From: Chara braunii
Lineage: Eukaryota > Streptophyta > Charophyceae > Charales > Characeae
NCBI GenBank assembly: GCA_003427395.1
Contig: BFEA01000025.1
Location: 5,080,064 to 5,103,117 of the forward strand
Reading direction: 5' to 3'
DNA length: 23,054 bases
Positions 14,047 through 19,399 of this stretch are shown here, piece after piece. Below the pieces are notes generated by a model. That model was not told where the DNA came from, did not search any database, and saw only the letters and a program-made list of their open reading frames with translations. The translations under genes and the position numbers were made by a program. Positions within the stretch are counted from its first letter, which is position 1, and every line of letters starts with the position of its first letter.

Positions 14047-16326
14047 TTATTATTGTATTGTTGCTGTCAATTTGTGGCAAATGCAGGAACCCTTACGGAT
14101 TTGGTAATACCTCGGCCAAGCCCTACAGGAGAGGAAGTCGCTGGAGTGGGAAAGGTGAGCTTTGCACTGAAACACCTGTTGGTGGACATGGATCATATTT
14201 TGGCTTCATCGATTTTGTACTGCGATACGTCTCGGCGGTGAACATGCGGTGAAGGATGACAAGGGTAGCAAGAACAATACCAACTAAGCTTTAATATAAA
14301 GTTAATAAATAAATTGGTAAATAAACCCAACTCAGCTGACGCAAAATTGAGGTGAAATTGAGAGAAGAACATAGCTTTAAAAAAAATATTAAAAAAAAAA
14401 TGGACAAAGTAACCTCAACCGAACGAAATCTCGCTGCTGGATACTCTTCCAGCACTCTATTGAGATATGGTTTGAAGGAGGTAGCGTCAAGGATGTGCCT
14501 GTTGTAAAAGACCATTCTCTTTTTCTTTTCTTTTTTTTTCCCTTAAAGAAAGAAAGAAATGTCTTCTCCTCATCGGGGGACAGCTGTATATATATGTTGT
14601 CAAACAGAGTATACGTTTTTTTTTCTCTCATTTTTTTCCTCATATATTATATTATTATTATTATAAGGATTTTTGGCAGTCTTTCGCAGCATAGGACACT
14701 AAGGGTTATGGGTTGGATTCCCAGCCTCCCAACTCTATATTTTATTCGGGAACGCGAAAGGAATTCCTAATCCAGGTATGATGCCCCTGCGCAAGGGTGA
14801 CTTGCACAGATCGAGGTAGACCAGCATATGGTACTGTCCTTTGCGATATCAGTTAAAAAATTTAACTTGATTTTAAAAATTTAAAATCGGAACAATACAG
14901 AAAAGATTTTACCATGGCCCCTGCACATAAATCAAGAAATGGTACAAATTCGATTGTTAAAAAAAAAAAAAAAAGGTTTAAAAAGTTCGAAACCCGTTAA
15001 AATTGGAACAACAGTACAGTACGGAAAACATTAGCATGGCCCCTGCGCATGGATGACGCACATAAATAAAGGCATTCACCTTTTTTTTTTTTTTTTTTTT
15101 TTGAGACCAACATATGGTTACCAAGGTATACCAACCAACAACACATGGACGATGGGTAGGCCAGTGTGGAAATTAAGATTTGAGAGGAAGCAGCACAACA
15201 GCACAATTGCCTGGAGGGAAAAAGAAAGATAATAGACGGCGTGGGAGGGGAAAGAAAAATTATAGATGGCGTGGGAGGACAGTGAGGGGGGCAGGAAGTT
15301 GAAAGGATGGCAGGGCTGTGATGGGTAGCCCAGTGTGGAAATTAAGATTTGAGAGGAAGCACAATTGCCTGGAGGTAAAGAAAGAAAGATAATAGACGGC
15401 GTGGGAGGAGATGGCGTGGGTGGAAAGTGAGGGGGGCAGGAAGTTGCAAGGATGGCAGGGCTGTGAGCAAGAACACGGAAACAAAGTTTGATGATAACCC
15501 CCTTTGATATAGTTCTTCTTCTTCTTCTTTTTCTTCTTTTTCTTCTTCTTCTTCTTCTTCTTCTTCTTCTTCTTCTTCTTCTTCTTCTTCTTCTTCTTCA
15601 TAAGAATGTGGATTGAACAAGAAGTCCTCTTTTGAAAATTGACAGTAGCTGTGTAGTCCTCTTTTGAAATATGACAGCAGCTGTGGTCTCTTCTGTGTAT
15701 GCTGTGACCAAGTAGCACGGACGAAACGAGAGGGAAAAGTTGAACAGGTGAACTGAAAGCCCTTAATGCTTTAAATCCAAATAAATCCAAATACTACAAT
15801 AGATGTAAATAAATTTGTTACTGATCTTTCTTCAAACAAATCAACAGGATAAGCAACATATGCAATATACTGATTCTCTTCACCACCAACAGGTTCAATA
15901 TCGTAGCATCTTCCTTTGTATCGGTCCAAACTAGTTAATCCGTCAGTCCAAACAGTAGTCCCTGTACCAGTAGAAGATTCTGCAGCTACTGCCAACAAAG
16001 ACAAAGATCAGAGGATGAAGAAGATAGGGAATGATGTGCTGATGTTTGAAGACTCGATTGCCAATGCTTGAGATTTTTTCTGGACGAGGAAAAGTTGGAA
16101 ACCATTTGGTGATTGTTTTTTTTTTTCTTTTGGGCTCATGTTGGGTGTGCTCTTCCTTTTTTTCTTTTCTTTTCATCTCAATGGCCAGGTGTTCGTGGAG
16201 TACTCGGATTCCGCAGCAGCAGCAAAAGCAAAAGCATCATTACATGGGCGGAAGTTTGGTGGCAACACTGTCGTTGCCACATTTTATCCTGAGGACAAGT
16301 TCTCAAGAGGCGAGTATGGTGCTTAA
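1745..16326 (+). CDS. U2AF65: U2AF large subunit (U2AF65), 3' part, nine exons
   Basis: U2AF65 binds the intron polypyrimidine tract in the nucleus and, with U2AF35 and SF1, helps bring U2 snRNP to the branch site. Exons: 1745-1860, 5091-5189, 6924-6999, 8378-8466, 10111-10177, 10802-11053, 12137-12218, 14087-14154, 16189-16326. They sum to 987 bases in one frame. All introns are GT-AG, with phases 2, 2, 0, 2, 0, 0, 1, 0. Counting from the first visible codon: end of RRM1 (1-14), linker (15-48), RRM2 (about 49-124, RNP2 IFIGGL, RNP1 KGYGFCVY), Gln- and Met-rich linker (127-225), UHM (226-320) with acidic helix [10 protein letters not shown] and an R-K-F motif, C-terminus SRGEYGA and TAA. The linker motifs match plant U2AF65 rather than animal U2AF2. 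The RS domain and most of RRM1 are outside the window. No frame break is seen, so the gene looks functional. Confidence 0.95.
2020..2446. repeat. Degenerate duplication spaced about 360 bp
   Basis: Positions about 2020-2090 and 2376-2446 share, in order, cctgtttactgtg or cctatgtactgtg, ggcttctgtttc or gcgcttccgtttc, gggactagc or ggggctagc, and ctgactgggcccc or ctgaccaggccc. The GC-rich stretch between them is not recognised. It holds a potential hairpin starting gacag...ctgtc at 2088-2111. Confidence 0.5.
2446..2740. repeat. Dispersed repeat, copy 1 (related to 4025-4395)
   Basis: This shares blocks in the same order with 4025-4395: tgtccact, ggcccaag or ggccaag, ggcgcagccct or ggtgcagcccta, aaggtctcg or gaggtctcgg, ttggagatggtttgggatgt, and ctgcctt. 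A perfect 22-bp tandem duplication beginning atggattctatagagaac sits inside at 2582-2625. Confidence 0.6.
2835..3096 (+). pseudogene. U6 snRNA-derived unit 1, split by a MITE
   Basis: The 5' part (2835-2854) gives a degraded U6 5' stem with aggacatctgttaa. The match resumes at 3009-3096 with taaaattggaacgatacaga, gattag-like sequence, cccctg, gcaaggatgacacgcataa and aaatggtccaatttt. The gap is the 154-bp element at 2855-3008. The upstream leader gaaagtgtgtcatgg is shared with the next units. No plant U6 promoter (USE and TATA) is seen in front. Confidence 0.85.
2855..3008. mobile_element. 154-bp MITE with TAA target duplication, inside a U6 unit
   Basis: The ends are accaccagtac and gtactggttgtt, imperfect inverted repeats. 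They are flanked by taa at 2852-2854 and 3009-3011. Removing the element and one taa rejoins the U6 sequence correctly (ctgttaa to aattggaac). The 3-bp TAA duplication suggests a PIF/Harbinger-like non-autonomous element. Its ends resemble those of the MITEs at 11397-11585 and 21480-21679. Confidence 0.75.
3134..3704 (+). pseudogene. U6 snRNA-derived unit 2, split by a 453-bp element
   Basis: Positions 3134-3227 match U6 from the 5' stem-loop (gtcctttgggacgtccg) through aacgatacagagaaa, agcatggcccctgcgcaagg and atcaagaaatgg. The 3' end (gaaatggtcc plus poly-T) resumes at 3681. Between them lies the element at 3228-3680. Relative to plant U6 there is a small insertion after ACAGAGA and several point changes. 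Confidence 0.9.
3228..3680. mobile_element. 453-bp non-autonomous DNA element (hAT-like), copy 1
   Basis: The element is flanked by a perfect 8-bp direct repeat, agaaatgg, at 3220-3227 and 3681-3688. It starts ctgtggtagtcatcgggcgg and ends ggcccaacatag. The ends form a short imperfect inverted repeat (CTRTGKTRG) next to GC-rich partly palindromic stretches, and the interior is A/T-rich. It has no coding capacity. Copy 2 at 12281-12765 has the same ends and its own 8-bp duplication. An 8-bp target duplication suggests hAT or a similar superfamily. Confidence 0.85.
3734..3837 (+). pseudogene. U6 snRNA-derived unit 3
   Basis: This is a full-length U6-like sequence: the 5' stem gtccttcgggacatccg, then ttaaaattgg, ACAGAGA, attagcatggcccctg, ggatgacac, and gaaatggtccaatttt with a terminal T run. 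There are insertions after ACAGAGA (atga) and in the internal stem-loop (cacg for cgc). It has the same leader, aaagaaagtgtg-catggct, as units 2 and 4. The lack of a pol III promoter and these changes argue against function. Confidence 0.9.
3874..3979 (+). pseudogene. U6 snRNA-derived unit 4
   Basis: This is the best-preserved centre: aacgatacagagaagattag followed by catggcccctg, so the ACAGAGA box and the AGC triad are intact. The 3' side of the internal stem-loop carries a small duplication (gacatcatgacac), and the tail is short (aaatggtctttttatttt). A further leader (aaaagaaagtgtcatggct, from about 3991) follows but breaks off near 4012, as if a fifth unit was truncated. Confidence 0.9.
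4025..4395. repeat. Dispersed repeat copy 2 with internal 104-bp tandem duplication
   Basis: This is related to 2446-2740. Inside it, about 4180-4285 and 4288-4390 are near-identical tandem units with gttgtggt-ttgagcg, gatggtttgggatgtactct and agccgatacttccccgtgaa. The longer antisense frames here arise from this duplication and resemble no family I know. Confidence 0.75.
4396..5090 (+). other. Intron remainder, nothing recognised
   Basis: This is the 3' end of the intron between the first two visible exons, ending in tccttatcag at 5090. I see no RNA gene, element or coding exon. Short frames on both strands have no family resemblance. Confidence 0.5.
5091..5189 (+). CDS. U2AF65: U2AF65 exon: start of RRM2
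   Basis: The exon encodes [20 protein letters not shown] and continues [13 protein letters not shown]. It contains RNP2 (IFIGGL) and helix 1 of RRM2. The acceptor is tccttatcag. A second AG lies 8 bases on (gctgcag) but would break the frame with the previous phase-2 exon, so 5091 is the start. The donor is gtgagt, phase 2. Confidence 0.95.
5190..6923 (+). other. Intron with partial direct repeats and one MITE
   Basis: About 5573-5660 and 5875-5935 share a motif: aggccaggttc-aa, gcagtggtgtggaagaaaa and ggaagggg. Around 5647 and 5963 atggctggcaaagtgta and variants recur. A short gatagcctgcttg motif is repeated three times at 6068-6108. The MITE at 6626-6740 is the only defined element. I see no other gene. 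Confidence 0.55.
6626..6740. mobile_element. 115-bp hairpin MITE with CACTA ends
   Basis: Nearly the whole element is two inverted arms of about 38-40 bp, with few mismatches, around a short centre. The left arm starts cactaccgtcttcacccgaa and the right arm ends gacggtagtg. The cacta/tagtg termini suggest the CACTA superfamily, but the flanks show at most a 2-bp TG duplication, so the class is uncertain. Just downstream, near 6752, accaccaccagtac resembles the end of the TAA-type MITE. Confidence 0.8.
6924..6999 (+). CDS. U2AF65: U2AF65 exon: RRM2 centre with RNP1
   Basis: The exon encodes [16 protein letters not shown] followed by KGYGFCVYQ, where KGYGFCVY is RNP1 with its aromatic residues in place. 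The acceptor is ttggtgcag. The donor gttggt is weaker than its neighbours (T at +3). The exon ends in phase 0. Confidence 0.95.
7439..7512 (+). ncRNA. Hammerhead ribozyme motif (type I), one core base changed
   Basis: The core is ctgatga (7461-7467). Stem II is gtcgg (7468-7472) paired with ccgac (7480-7484) around a 7-nt loop. Next come aaa (7485-7487, normally gaa), a minimal stem III aca/tgt (7488-7490 and 7494-7496) with loop gtt, and C17 at 7497 in a GTC triplet. The distal stem I arms cgagg (7446-7450) and cctcg (7504-7508) pair, with an internal loop next to the core, as in natural type I hammerheads. G12 is A at 7485, which should block or cripple cleavage. The predicted site is after 7497. 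Confidence 0.75.
7668..7712 (+). pseudogene. Second hammerhead copy with damaged 5' core
   Basis: The 3' half matches the motif at 7480-7512: ccgac, intact GAA plus A15.1 (7690-7693), ca-gtt-tg, then tc and acagcc, with the predicted site after 7702. The 5' core is cacatgag rather than ctgatgag, and the stem I 5' arm is not found. It keeps the G12 that the first copy lost. The two cleavage positions are 205 nt apart. Confidence 0.6.
7987..8033 (+). other. Stable hairpin, 15-bp stem
   Basis: The arms are actggtaccttgagg (7987-8001) and cctcagggtatcagt (8019-8033), with a 17-nt loop. The only imperfect pairs, 7991/8029 and 7996/8024, are G-U wobbles if the + strand is the RNA. On the other strand they would be mismatches. 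It lies between ribozyme-linked repeat copies. Confidence 0.65.
8378..8466 (+). CDS. U2AF65: U2AF65 exon: end of RRM2
   Basis: The exon encodes [18 protein letters not shown] then [11 protein letters not shown], covering helix 2 and strand 4 of RRM2. The acceptor is cctcttgcag and the donor gtaaat, phase 2. The [16 protein letters not shown] wording is that of land-plant U2AF65. Confidence 0.95.
8574..8645 (+). repeat. tRNA-derived SINE-like head, copy 1
   Basis: An A-box-like tagg-tcagttgg is followed about 40 bases on by a B-box-like aagttcgagtcc, with cctatgaactgttgaaatac between. It is followed by A-rich sequence. There is no matching acceptor stem, so this is a SINE-type relic and not a tRNA gene. 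The same head occurs at 11181 and 19400. Confidence 0.65.
8885..9293 (+). repeat. Duplicated 150-bp unit with B box, flanked by (GT)n
   Basis: Two units (8909-9058 and 9134-9282) are about 94 percent alike by eye. Each starts gtgagtacata-c-ctgcagcc after a GT tract (8887-8909 and 9059-9135). Each contains gcttggctctttcggccatg and a canonical pol III B box, ggttcgaatcc, at 9030-9040 and 9255-9265. A loose A-box-like tggctgtcttg precedes each. No cloverleaf closes, so I call it a tRNA-related repeat and not a gene. Confidence 0.7.
9294..10110 (+). other. Intron segment, no gene seen
   Basis: This is the remainder of the intron before the Gln-rich linker exon. It holds a minor internal repetition (gcgggaa-tgtgt-gggagtct near 9686 and 9755). 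Overlapping short frames on both strands show no recognisable family. It ends at the acceptor ttgtttgtag. Confidence 0.5.
10111..10177 (+). CDS. U2AF65: U2AF65 exon: Gln-rich linker
   Basis: The exon encodes [18 protein letters not shown] followed by IALQ, a linker conserved in plant U2AF65 but not in animals. The acceptor is ttgtttgtag. The nearer gggcag eight bases on would shift the frame. The donor is gtattt, phase 0. Confidence 0.92.
10447..10525. repeat. Short tandem duplication, about 40 bp
   Basis: The units share accttgcatg-gag, tccgtttggcgct or ttcgtttggcgct, and gacatgttt or gacacgttt. They lie in the intron between the Gln-rich and Met-rich linker exons. Confidence 0.7.
10802..11053 (+). 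CDS. U2AF65: U2AF65 exon: Met-rich linker and start of UHM
   Basis: This is the longest visible exon (84 codons). It begins [15 protein letters not shown], then has 14 methionines in 42 residues (10847-10972), mostly in Met-Ser-Gly and Met-Ser-Ser steps. It ends with a short polar stretch and [10 protein letters not shown], the first strand of the UHM. The acceptor is ttttaaagcag, with a poor pyrimidine tract, and the donor is gtagga, phase 0. Where plant relatives have a short loop before the UHM, this protein has about 60 extra residues. The frame runs through without a break. Confidence 0.93.
11181..11389 (+). repeat. tRNA-derived SINE, copy 2, with 11-bp expansion
   Basis: The A box is tagctcagttgc and the B box aagttcgaatcc (about 11269-11280). 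Between them the 11-bp unit acagagtcagt is repeated three times (11203-11235). The body ends gatgatatctcaaggctgat, then gccc and a T8 tract, which serves as tail or pol III stop. The gatgatatctcaa body also follows copy 3, near 19518. Confidence 0.75.
11397..11585. mobile_element. MITE of about 190 bp, copy 1, TAA target duplication
   Basis: The ends accactagtacc and ggtactagtggt are perfect 12-bp inverted repeats, flanked by taa on both sides (11394-11396 and 11586-11588). The inner arms carry gggaaa-tta and ttttccca. The interior matches 21480-21679, including ctcctgaacattcggagg, cgggcccga and attgataaatctgat. It is non-coding. Confidence 0.85.
11587..12136 (+). other. Intron remainder, no gene seen
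   Basis: This follows the MITE and ends at the acceptor ttgtag at 12136. A frame at 11841-12044 (67 codons, Cys- and Trp-rich) resembles no family and is probably chance. Confidence 0.5.
12137..12218 (+). CDS. U2AF65: U2AF65 exon: UHM acidic helix
   Basis: The exon encodes [20 protein letters not shown] then REECGKY. This is helix A of the U2AF-homology motif, whose acidic residues in the family contact the basic ULM of SF1. The acceptor is ttgtag and the donor gtaaga, phase 1. Confidence 0.95.
12281..12765. mobile_element. 485-bp hAT-like non-autonomous element, copy 2
   Basis: It starts ctgtgttagtccctgggcgg and ends gacccaacttag. It is flanked by ctataaag (12273-12280) and ctatgaag (12766-12773), an 8-bp duplication with one change. 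The interior follows copy 1 (3228-3680) throughout: gcgcataatatt, aattccttgttaattt, aataaatgagaaaa, agaccggattctgac and aacccgtctggttttgccgg. An extra GC-rich stretch, ccgggcagggacc with repeats, makes it longer. Confidence 0.88.
12766..14086 (+). other. Intron with homopolymers and compound simple repeats
   Basis: The stretch contains poly-T at about 12871-12898 and a hairpin agagaatc-tcatg-gattctct at 12926-12946, with further agagaatct motifs at 12961 and 13903. It also holds a compound (A)n(CAA)n(CAAA)n tract at 13320-13372, G-rich runs near 13651-13671 and (TTA)n at 14003-14048. A GGCTGGC-type hairpin, ggctggcggcgctagcc, lies near 13562. The long frames here on both strands follow the low-complexity tracts and are not genes. 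Confidence 0.6.
14087..14154 (+). CDS. U2AF65: U2AF65 exon: UHM central strands
   Basis: The exon encodes [20 protein letters not shown] and VGK, including the IPRP signature shared by U2AF65 UHMs. The acceptor is aaatgcag, preceded by a (TTA)n run. The donor is gtgagc, phase 0. Confidence 0.95.
14780..15068 (+). pseudogene. Three degraded U6-derived copies in a row
   Basis: Copy a (14780-14817) has only gatgcccctgcgcaaggg and a drifted 3' part. Copy b (14836-14952) has gtcctttgcgatatcagtta, an A/T-rich insertion, ggaacaatacagaaaaga, accatggcccctgc and ataaatcaagaaatgg. Copy c (14984-15068) has cccgttaaaattggaac, an insertion, attagcatggcccctgcgca, ggatgacgcacataaat, and a poly-T at about 15081-15102 after a gap. 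All lack an intact 5' stem and are clearly not functional. The serial arrangement echoes the array near 3 kb. Confidence 0.8.
15148..15466. repeat. Tandem duplication, about 165-bp unit
   Basis: Units begin gatgggtag-ccagtgtgg and aaattaagatttgagaggaa at about 15152 and 15319. Each continues acaattgcctggagg, agataatagacggcgtggga, gaggggggcaggaagttg and ggatggcagggctgtga. The copies differ by short indels. Confidence 0.9.
15511..15600. repeat. (CTT)n trinucleotide repeat
   Basis: This is about 30 units of ctt with a few interruptions near the start. The poly-Glu and poly-Lys frames read from the other strand are by-products. Downstream, cctcttttgaaa with gacag(t/c)agctgtg is repeated twice (15628-15690). 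Confidence 0.95.
16189..16326 (+). CDS. U2AF65: U2AF65 last exon: UHM end, C-terminus and stop
   Basis: The exon encodes [30 protein letters not shown] and [14 protein letters not shown], then TAA at 16324-16326. The R-K-F at 16249-16257 is the UHM motif that holds the ligand tryptophan in this family. The GEYGA ending matches plant homologues in kind and position, so the protein is complete at its C-terminus. The acceptor atggccag follows a pyrimidine-rich stretch. Confidence 0.95.
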   Translation: MFVEYSDSAAAAKAKASLHGRKFGGNTVVATFYPEDKFSRGEYGA

Positions 16327-16365
16327 ACCGTTAAACGTCGAGTACCGTCAGTACGCTTGCCGACC

Positions 16366-16455
16366 ATTTTTTCTCCGATGCAGCATGCATGCGGTCGCAA
16401 GGTTCGGGCGCATGCGGCCGGAGTAAAATGGCTGGCATCGCCAGCCAAAGAAGGA
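16366..16455. repeat. GGCTGGC-hairpin repeat, copy 1 (downstream of the stop)
   Basis: This follows the pattern accattttt-ct, gatg, gtttggg-like sequence, gccggag, then aaaatggctggcatcgccag and ccaaa. The terminal ggctggc-atc-gccagcc forms a 7-bp hairpin. Related copies are at 19555-19650 and 19733-19815, and a partial one at about 13556-13585. This copy starts about 40 bases after the U2AF65 stop, so it may lie in the 3' UTR. Confidence 0.65.
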
Positions 16456-17488
16456 GGCAGCCCGCGCCGGTTCGTTTGCTTTTGGCTGCGCGCTGCGCGG
16501 GGCATTTCCAGCCTCGGGAAACACGAGGCTTGGAGCACTGGTGGTTTACTCAGGTGCGGGCTGCACACTGCTGCATTAGAAAATCCGAAAAAATACGCAT
16601 GACTGCTGTTTTGCGTGAGGGAATGGAGAAGGGGCCAAATTTTGTAGAATACCAAGAATAGTTTTTTTCCCCCCTGCTTCCCGGTTTTTCGGATATCCGA
16701 GAGTGAAAAATGTTCATTCAGGTCATCGGAACGCAGGTCCCTTGACAGGGAGAGGGGAGCGTTAACTGAACATTTCTATCGGCAGCAGCGTGCGGGCTGA
16801 TACGCATCAGCAAATTGGTTGCTGCACATTATATACTAATCAGAGAAGTGGAAATGTGCATGATTTTATTTCTGTCATGTAGTGAGTGAGAATGGGGACC
16901 TCTTCTCTCTTTTTAAATGTGAATTTTATTTCTGTCATGTAGTGAGTGAGAATGGGGAGCTCTTCTCTTTTTGAATGTGAATATATACAGATTTGCTCTC
17001 TGTGATGTAATCCAAGGACTTGCTGCTGCAGCTCTGTCTTTATAGCTTTGCATTTGTACTTCACAAGGCCTCTCTGTGATGTAATTTAGGCCTGGAAGAA
17101 AAGTTTCATCATGCCACAAAATGTCTCATGTTGAAATTGGGCAAAATGAGGTAGAGTGCTAAGGAGGGTATATTACTATATTGAGTCCGTCGTTATCTTC
17201 TTGTTTTGTGTGCGTTACGACAGCTCATTGATGTCCTGGTTGTTGCTTGCGGTGATCGCCACCTGATGTCTGTCGGATGAGGCTCTTGCTGTAAACCATT
17301 TTTTTTTTTCAGGCTTTTTTATCATTTGGTGGGCAAATCAGGGAGTTTGTTTGGAATGCTGCAATTTTTCTTGTTGAAGGGTGTTCCCTAACATCAAGCT
17401 GTGGGGTCATGTACCAGGGAGGGTGGGGAGGGGGGGGGGGGGGGGGGTATAAGGTCCAAAAAAAAAAGAAAAAAAAAAAAAACGATTT

Positions 17489-17541
17489 CGATGACCCCTG
17501 CGCAAGAGGATGACATGCATAAATCGAGAAATGGTTCAAAT
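17489..17541 (+). pseudogene. 3' half of a U6-derived copy
   Basis: The sequence atgacccctgcgcaag, aggatgacatgcataaatcg and agaaatggttcaaat matches the last half of U6. It is preceded directly by an A-rich tract where the ACAGAGA region should be, so it is 5'-truncated. Confidence 0.8.
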
Positions 17542-17715
17542 GGTTCTCCTCTTTTTTTTCTTTTTCTTTTTTGAAGAAATGATGATGACGATTGAGGACC
17601 ACCTTGCTGTGCCATATATCCTCCCTGTTATGTCCCTGTTATGTGACGTGACCTGCTCCTTGAATGCGTACAATTCGATCGACTTTTCCCATTGTATGTT
17701 CATTGATATTCGAAG

Positions 17716-17908
17716 GCCACGAAGTGGGAGAGCCTGGAGGAGCTGATAAGAAACCTGAGAAAAGCCGGCCCGTGGGAGCCTTTTGGTCTTCCGCCTCGTC
17801 TTCCCCTCTGTTGGCCCTACCACCTTCAGTTGCATCATCATTTGATTTTTGGAACTTCCTGGAACCTCCATCATGCCCCCGCGACACAGGGGCTAGGAAG
17901 CTCATCGA
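17716..17908 (+). CDS. Possible orphan exon, Ser/Pro-rich, unrecognised
   Basis: An open frame reads EGHEVGEPGGADKKPEKSRP, then VGAFWSS and a Ser/Pro/Leu-rich stretch ending near RDTGARKL. It begins after a possible acceptor (gatattcgaag). Its composition looks more protein-like than the neighbouring simple-repeat frames, and GAFWSS faintly recalls the linker of plant AAK1/NAK-type kinases. No kinase domain is present and no partner exon could be joined. It could equally be chance. Confidence 0.2.
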
Positions 17909-18235
17909 TAACTCGATCCCACAAATTTTTTTATTTTTTTTTCCGACTTATCGTTCTCTCGTTGGTTTTAACCCTGTGTTCTCTCCGCGTGCCATCGTTG
18001 TCCGTACAAACACGAAGAAAGCTGATAACTCATGTACGGTCGACGGGCTGTCAAACCACAAACACGAAAGTGGTAAGTTATATATATTGTCGAAGCGCCA
18101 ATTACTATCACATAGCTGGCTCAAAGTGCCAGTGTGTAGCTAGATTGATTGTCATATATACTTCACCATAATATATGTTGCCGTACATTGTCCAATTTAC
18201 CTGCTACAATCTGCATCAAGAAAAGTGAGAGGCAC

Positions 18236-18545
18236 TCTCGAGTTCATGATCGACCCCCATGATCCCTCGGTAATCATCTTGAGAGGGTACAGGCCCCCTG
18301 GACGAATTTGTAACACAGAGAAACAACGAACAAGAGTACGGACAAGGAAGGAGGGGGGAGAGGTGATGTACATGGTAGCGCAGGAAGTGGGACCTATGAA
18401 AGTGGGGGGGAGCTATGATACCTCGGTGATCATCTTGAGCGGGTTCAGCCCCCCTGGACGAATTTGTAACATGGAGAAACAAAGGAACAGCAAGGACACG
18501 GGTGCAAGAGTACGGACAACGAAGGTGGGCGGAGAGGTGATTACA
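18236..18545. repeat. Tandem duplication, about 165-bp unit
   Basis: Units at about 18258-18400 and 18412-18545 share gat-cctcggt-atcatcttga, gcccccctggacgaatttgt or ggccccctggacgaatttgt, aacaca or aacatg with gagaaaca, aagagtacggacaa and ggagaggtgat. A 209-codon frame (18225-18854) runs through both and is itself repetitive. I do not regard it as a gene. Confidence 0.85.
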
Positions 18546-18899
18546 TGTTGGAGCTCATGCCGAAGCCTCCGCTGGGCTTTAAGCCGCCAGTACATCCGAG
18601 ACTCTCCTTTGTATGAGGCGGACTTCCCCTGTGCGCGAAGCTTTGCCAAAATACCAGTGCGGCGTTTTTTTTTCGAAATGGCTGGCGACACAAGACATTT
18701 TCGTCTGGTGTCCCTGAGCCTCCGAACTTTTCACAGTGAGCCGATGCCGATTCTCACGCCCCGGGCCGATTCTCAAGCCTGTGGTGTAAGCTTGTGGTGG
18801 GAATCCTGGTGCTTGCACAGTCATTCTGCAAGGCTCACGCTACAGGAAATTTAGAAAGCTTCACCGATCGCCTGCCAAATCAGAGCTTAGACTCTCTCT

Positions 18900-18996
18900 A
18901 TATATATTATATATATATATATATATATATTCGTTTGTTGTCCTCTTCTCCCTCTCTGCCTACGGTTTACCGGGCAGTTCTATTTGACGATATATA
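18900..18996. repeat. (AT)n tract joined to a ribozyme-linked repeat fragment
   Basis: An AT run (18900-18930) leads straight into cgtttgttgtcctcttctcc and on to ttctatttgacgatatata, the fourth copy of the block found near the hammerhead motifs. The ribozyme part itself is absent, so the copy is 5'-truncated. Confidence 0.8.
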
Positions 18997-19290
18997 TTAT
19001 ACATATATTATGATATATATCGTCAAGTTGCGGTTACTAATTTTGGGCCATGGTAAGGATCACACGCTGGGAACTGGTGAAATTCTGCTGGCTGTCGGAT
19101 GTTGGATATCGCCCATAACAACTCCAATTTGACGATTTGTCTTTTTTTTTTGACGAGTTGGATTGCCAAGCAGTTAATTTATGATATGCAATGTGTTGCG
19201 AGTGTGGCTCTCAAAAATGCTTTGTTAGTGACATGCGAGACTGTGTGTTGTCAGTTTGTTCTACTACGCAGCTTTGCACAAGGCAATCGC

Positions 19291-19391
19291 TCTGGACATG
19301 CGTTGAAGTAGGAACGACACAGAGGAGACTAGCATGGCCGCTGTGCAAGGATGGCATGCATAAATCATCGAGAAATGGTGCCATTTTTTTT
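19291..19391 (+). pseudogene. U6-derived copy, diverged, near full length
   Basis: The sequence reads tctggacatgcgttgaagt, aggaacgacacagaggagac, tagcatggccgctgtgcaag, gatggcatgcataaatc, atcgagaaatggtgcc and a T run. ACAGAGG replaces ACAGAGA. It is directly followed by the SINE-like copy at 19400. Confidence 0.82.
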
Positions 19392-19399
19392 AATGAAGA

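Larger units (their letters stand above)
14155..16188 (+). other. Last intron with U6 relics and tandem repeats
   Basis: Beyond the separately listed elements, I see no gene here. A segment at about 14348-14372 (gaggtgaaattgagagaaga) matches one arm of the hairpin element at 20114-20238. A tRNA-like B-box phrase, gggttggattccc, occurs near 14710 but has no convincing A box. Confidence 0.5.
16327..17700 (+). other. 3' flank of U2AF65
   Basis: I cannot place a poly(A) site with confidence, because no AATAAA occurs soon after the stop. The stretch holds the hairpin repeat above and a direct duplication of about 63 bp at 16858-16982 (attttatttctgtcatgtag, tgagtgagaatgggga, ctcttctct). It also holds a G-run at about 17417-17446 and A-rich and T-rich tracts. 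Confidence 0.5.

Noticed and set aside
14680-14730. Possible tRNA-derived head with gggttggattccc
   Set aside because: Only the B-box-like phrase is present. No A box or cloverleaf is found.
15260-15790. 176-codon and 92-codon antisense frames with poly-Lys or poly-Glu
   Set aside because: They are produced by the (CTT)n tract and a tandem duplication.
16324-16550. A MITE inserted at the U2AF65 stop codon (ttaaacc at the stop, ggtggttta at 16541)
   Set aside because: Only about six bases of the ends match, the inner arms do not pair, and the protein C-terminus is the normal one.
18225-18854. 209-codon open frame on the + strand
   Set aside because: It runs through a tandem DNA duplication and a GGCTGGC-type repeat. 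The peptide is itself repeated and matches no family I know.
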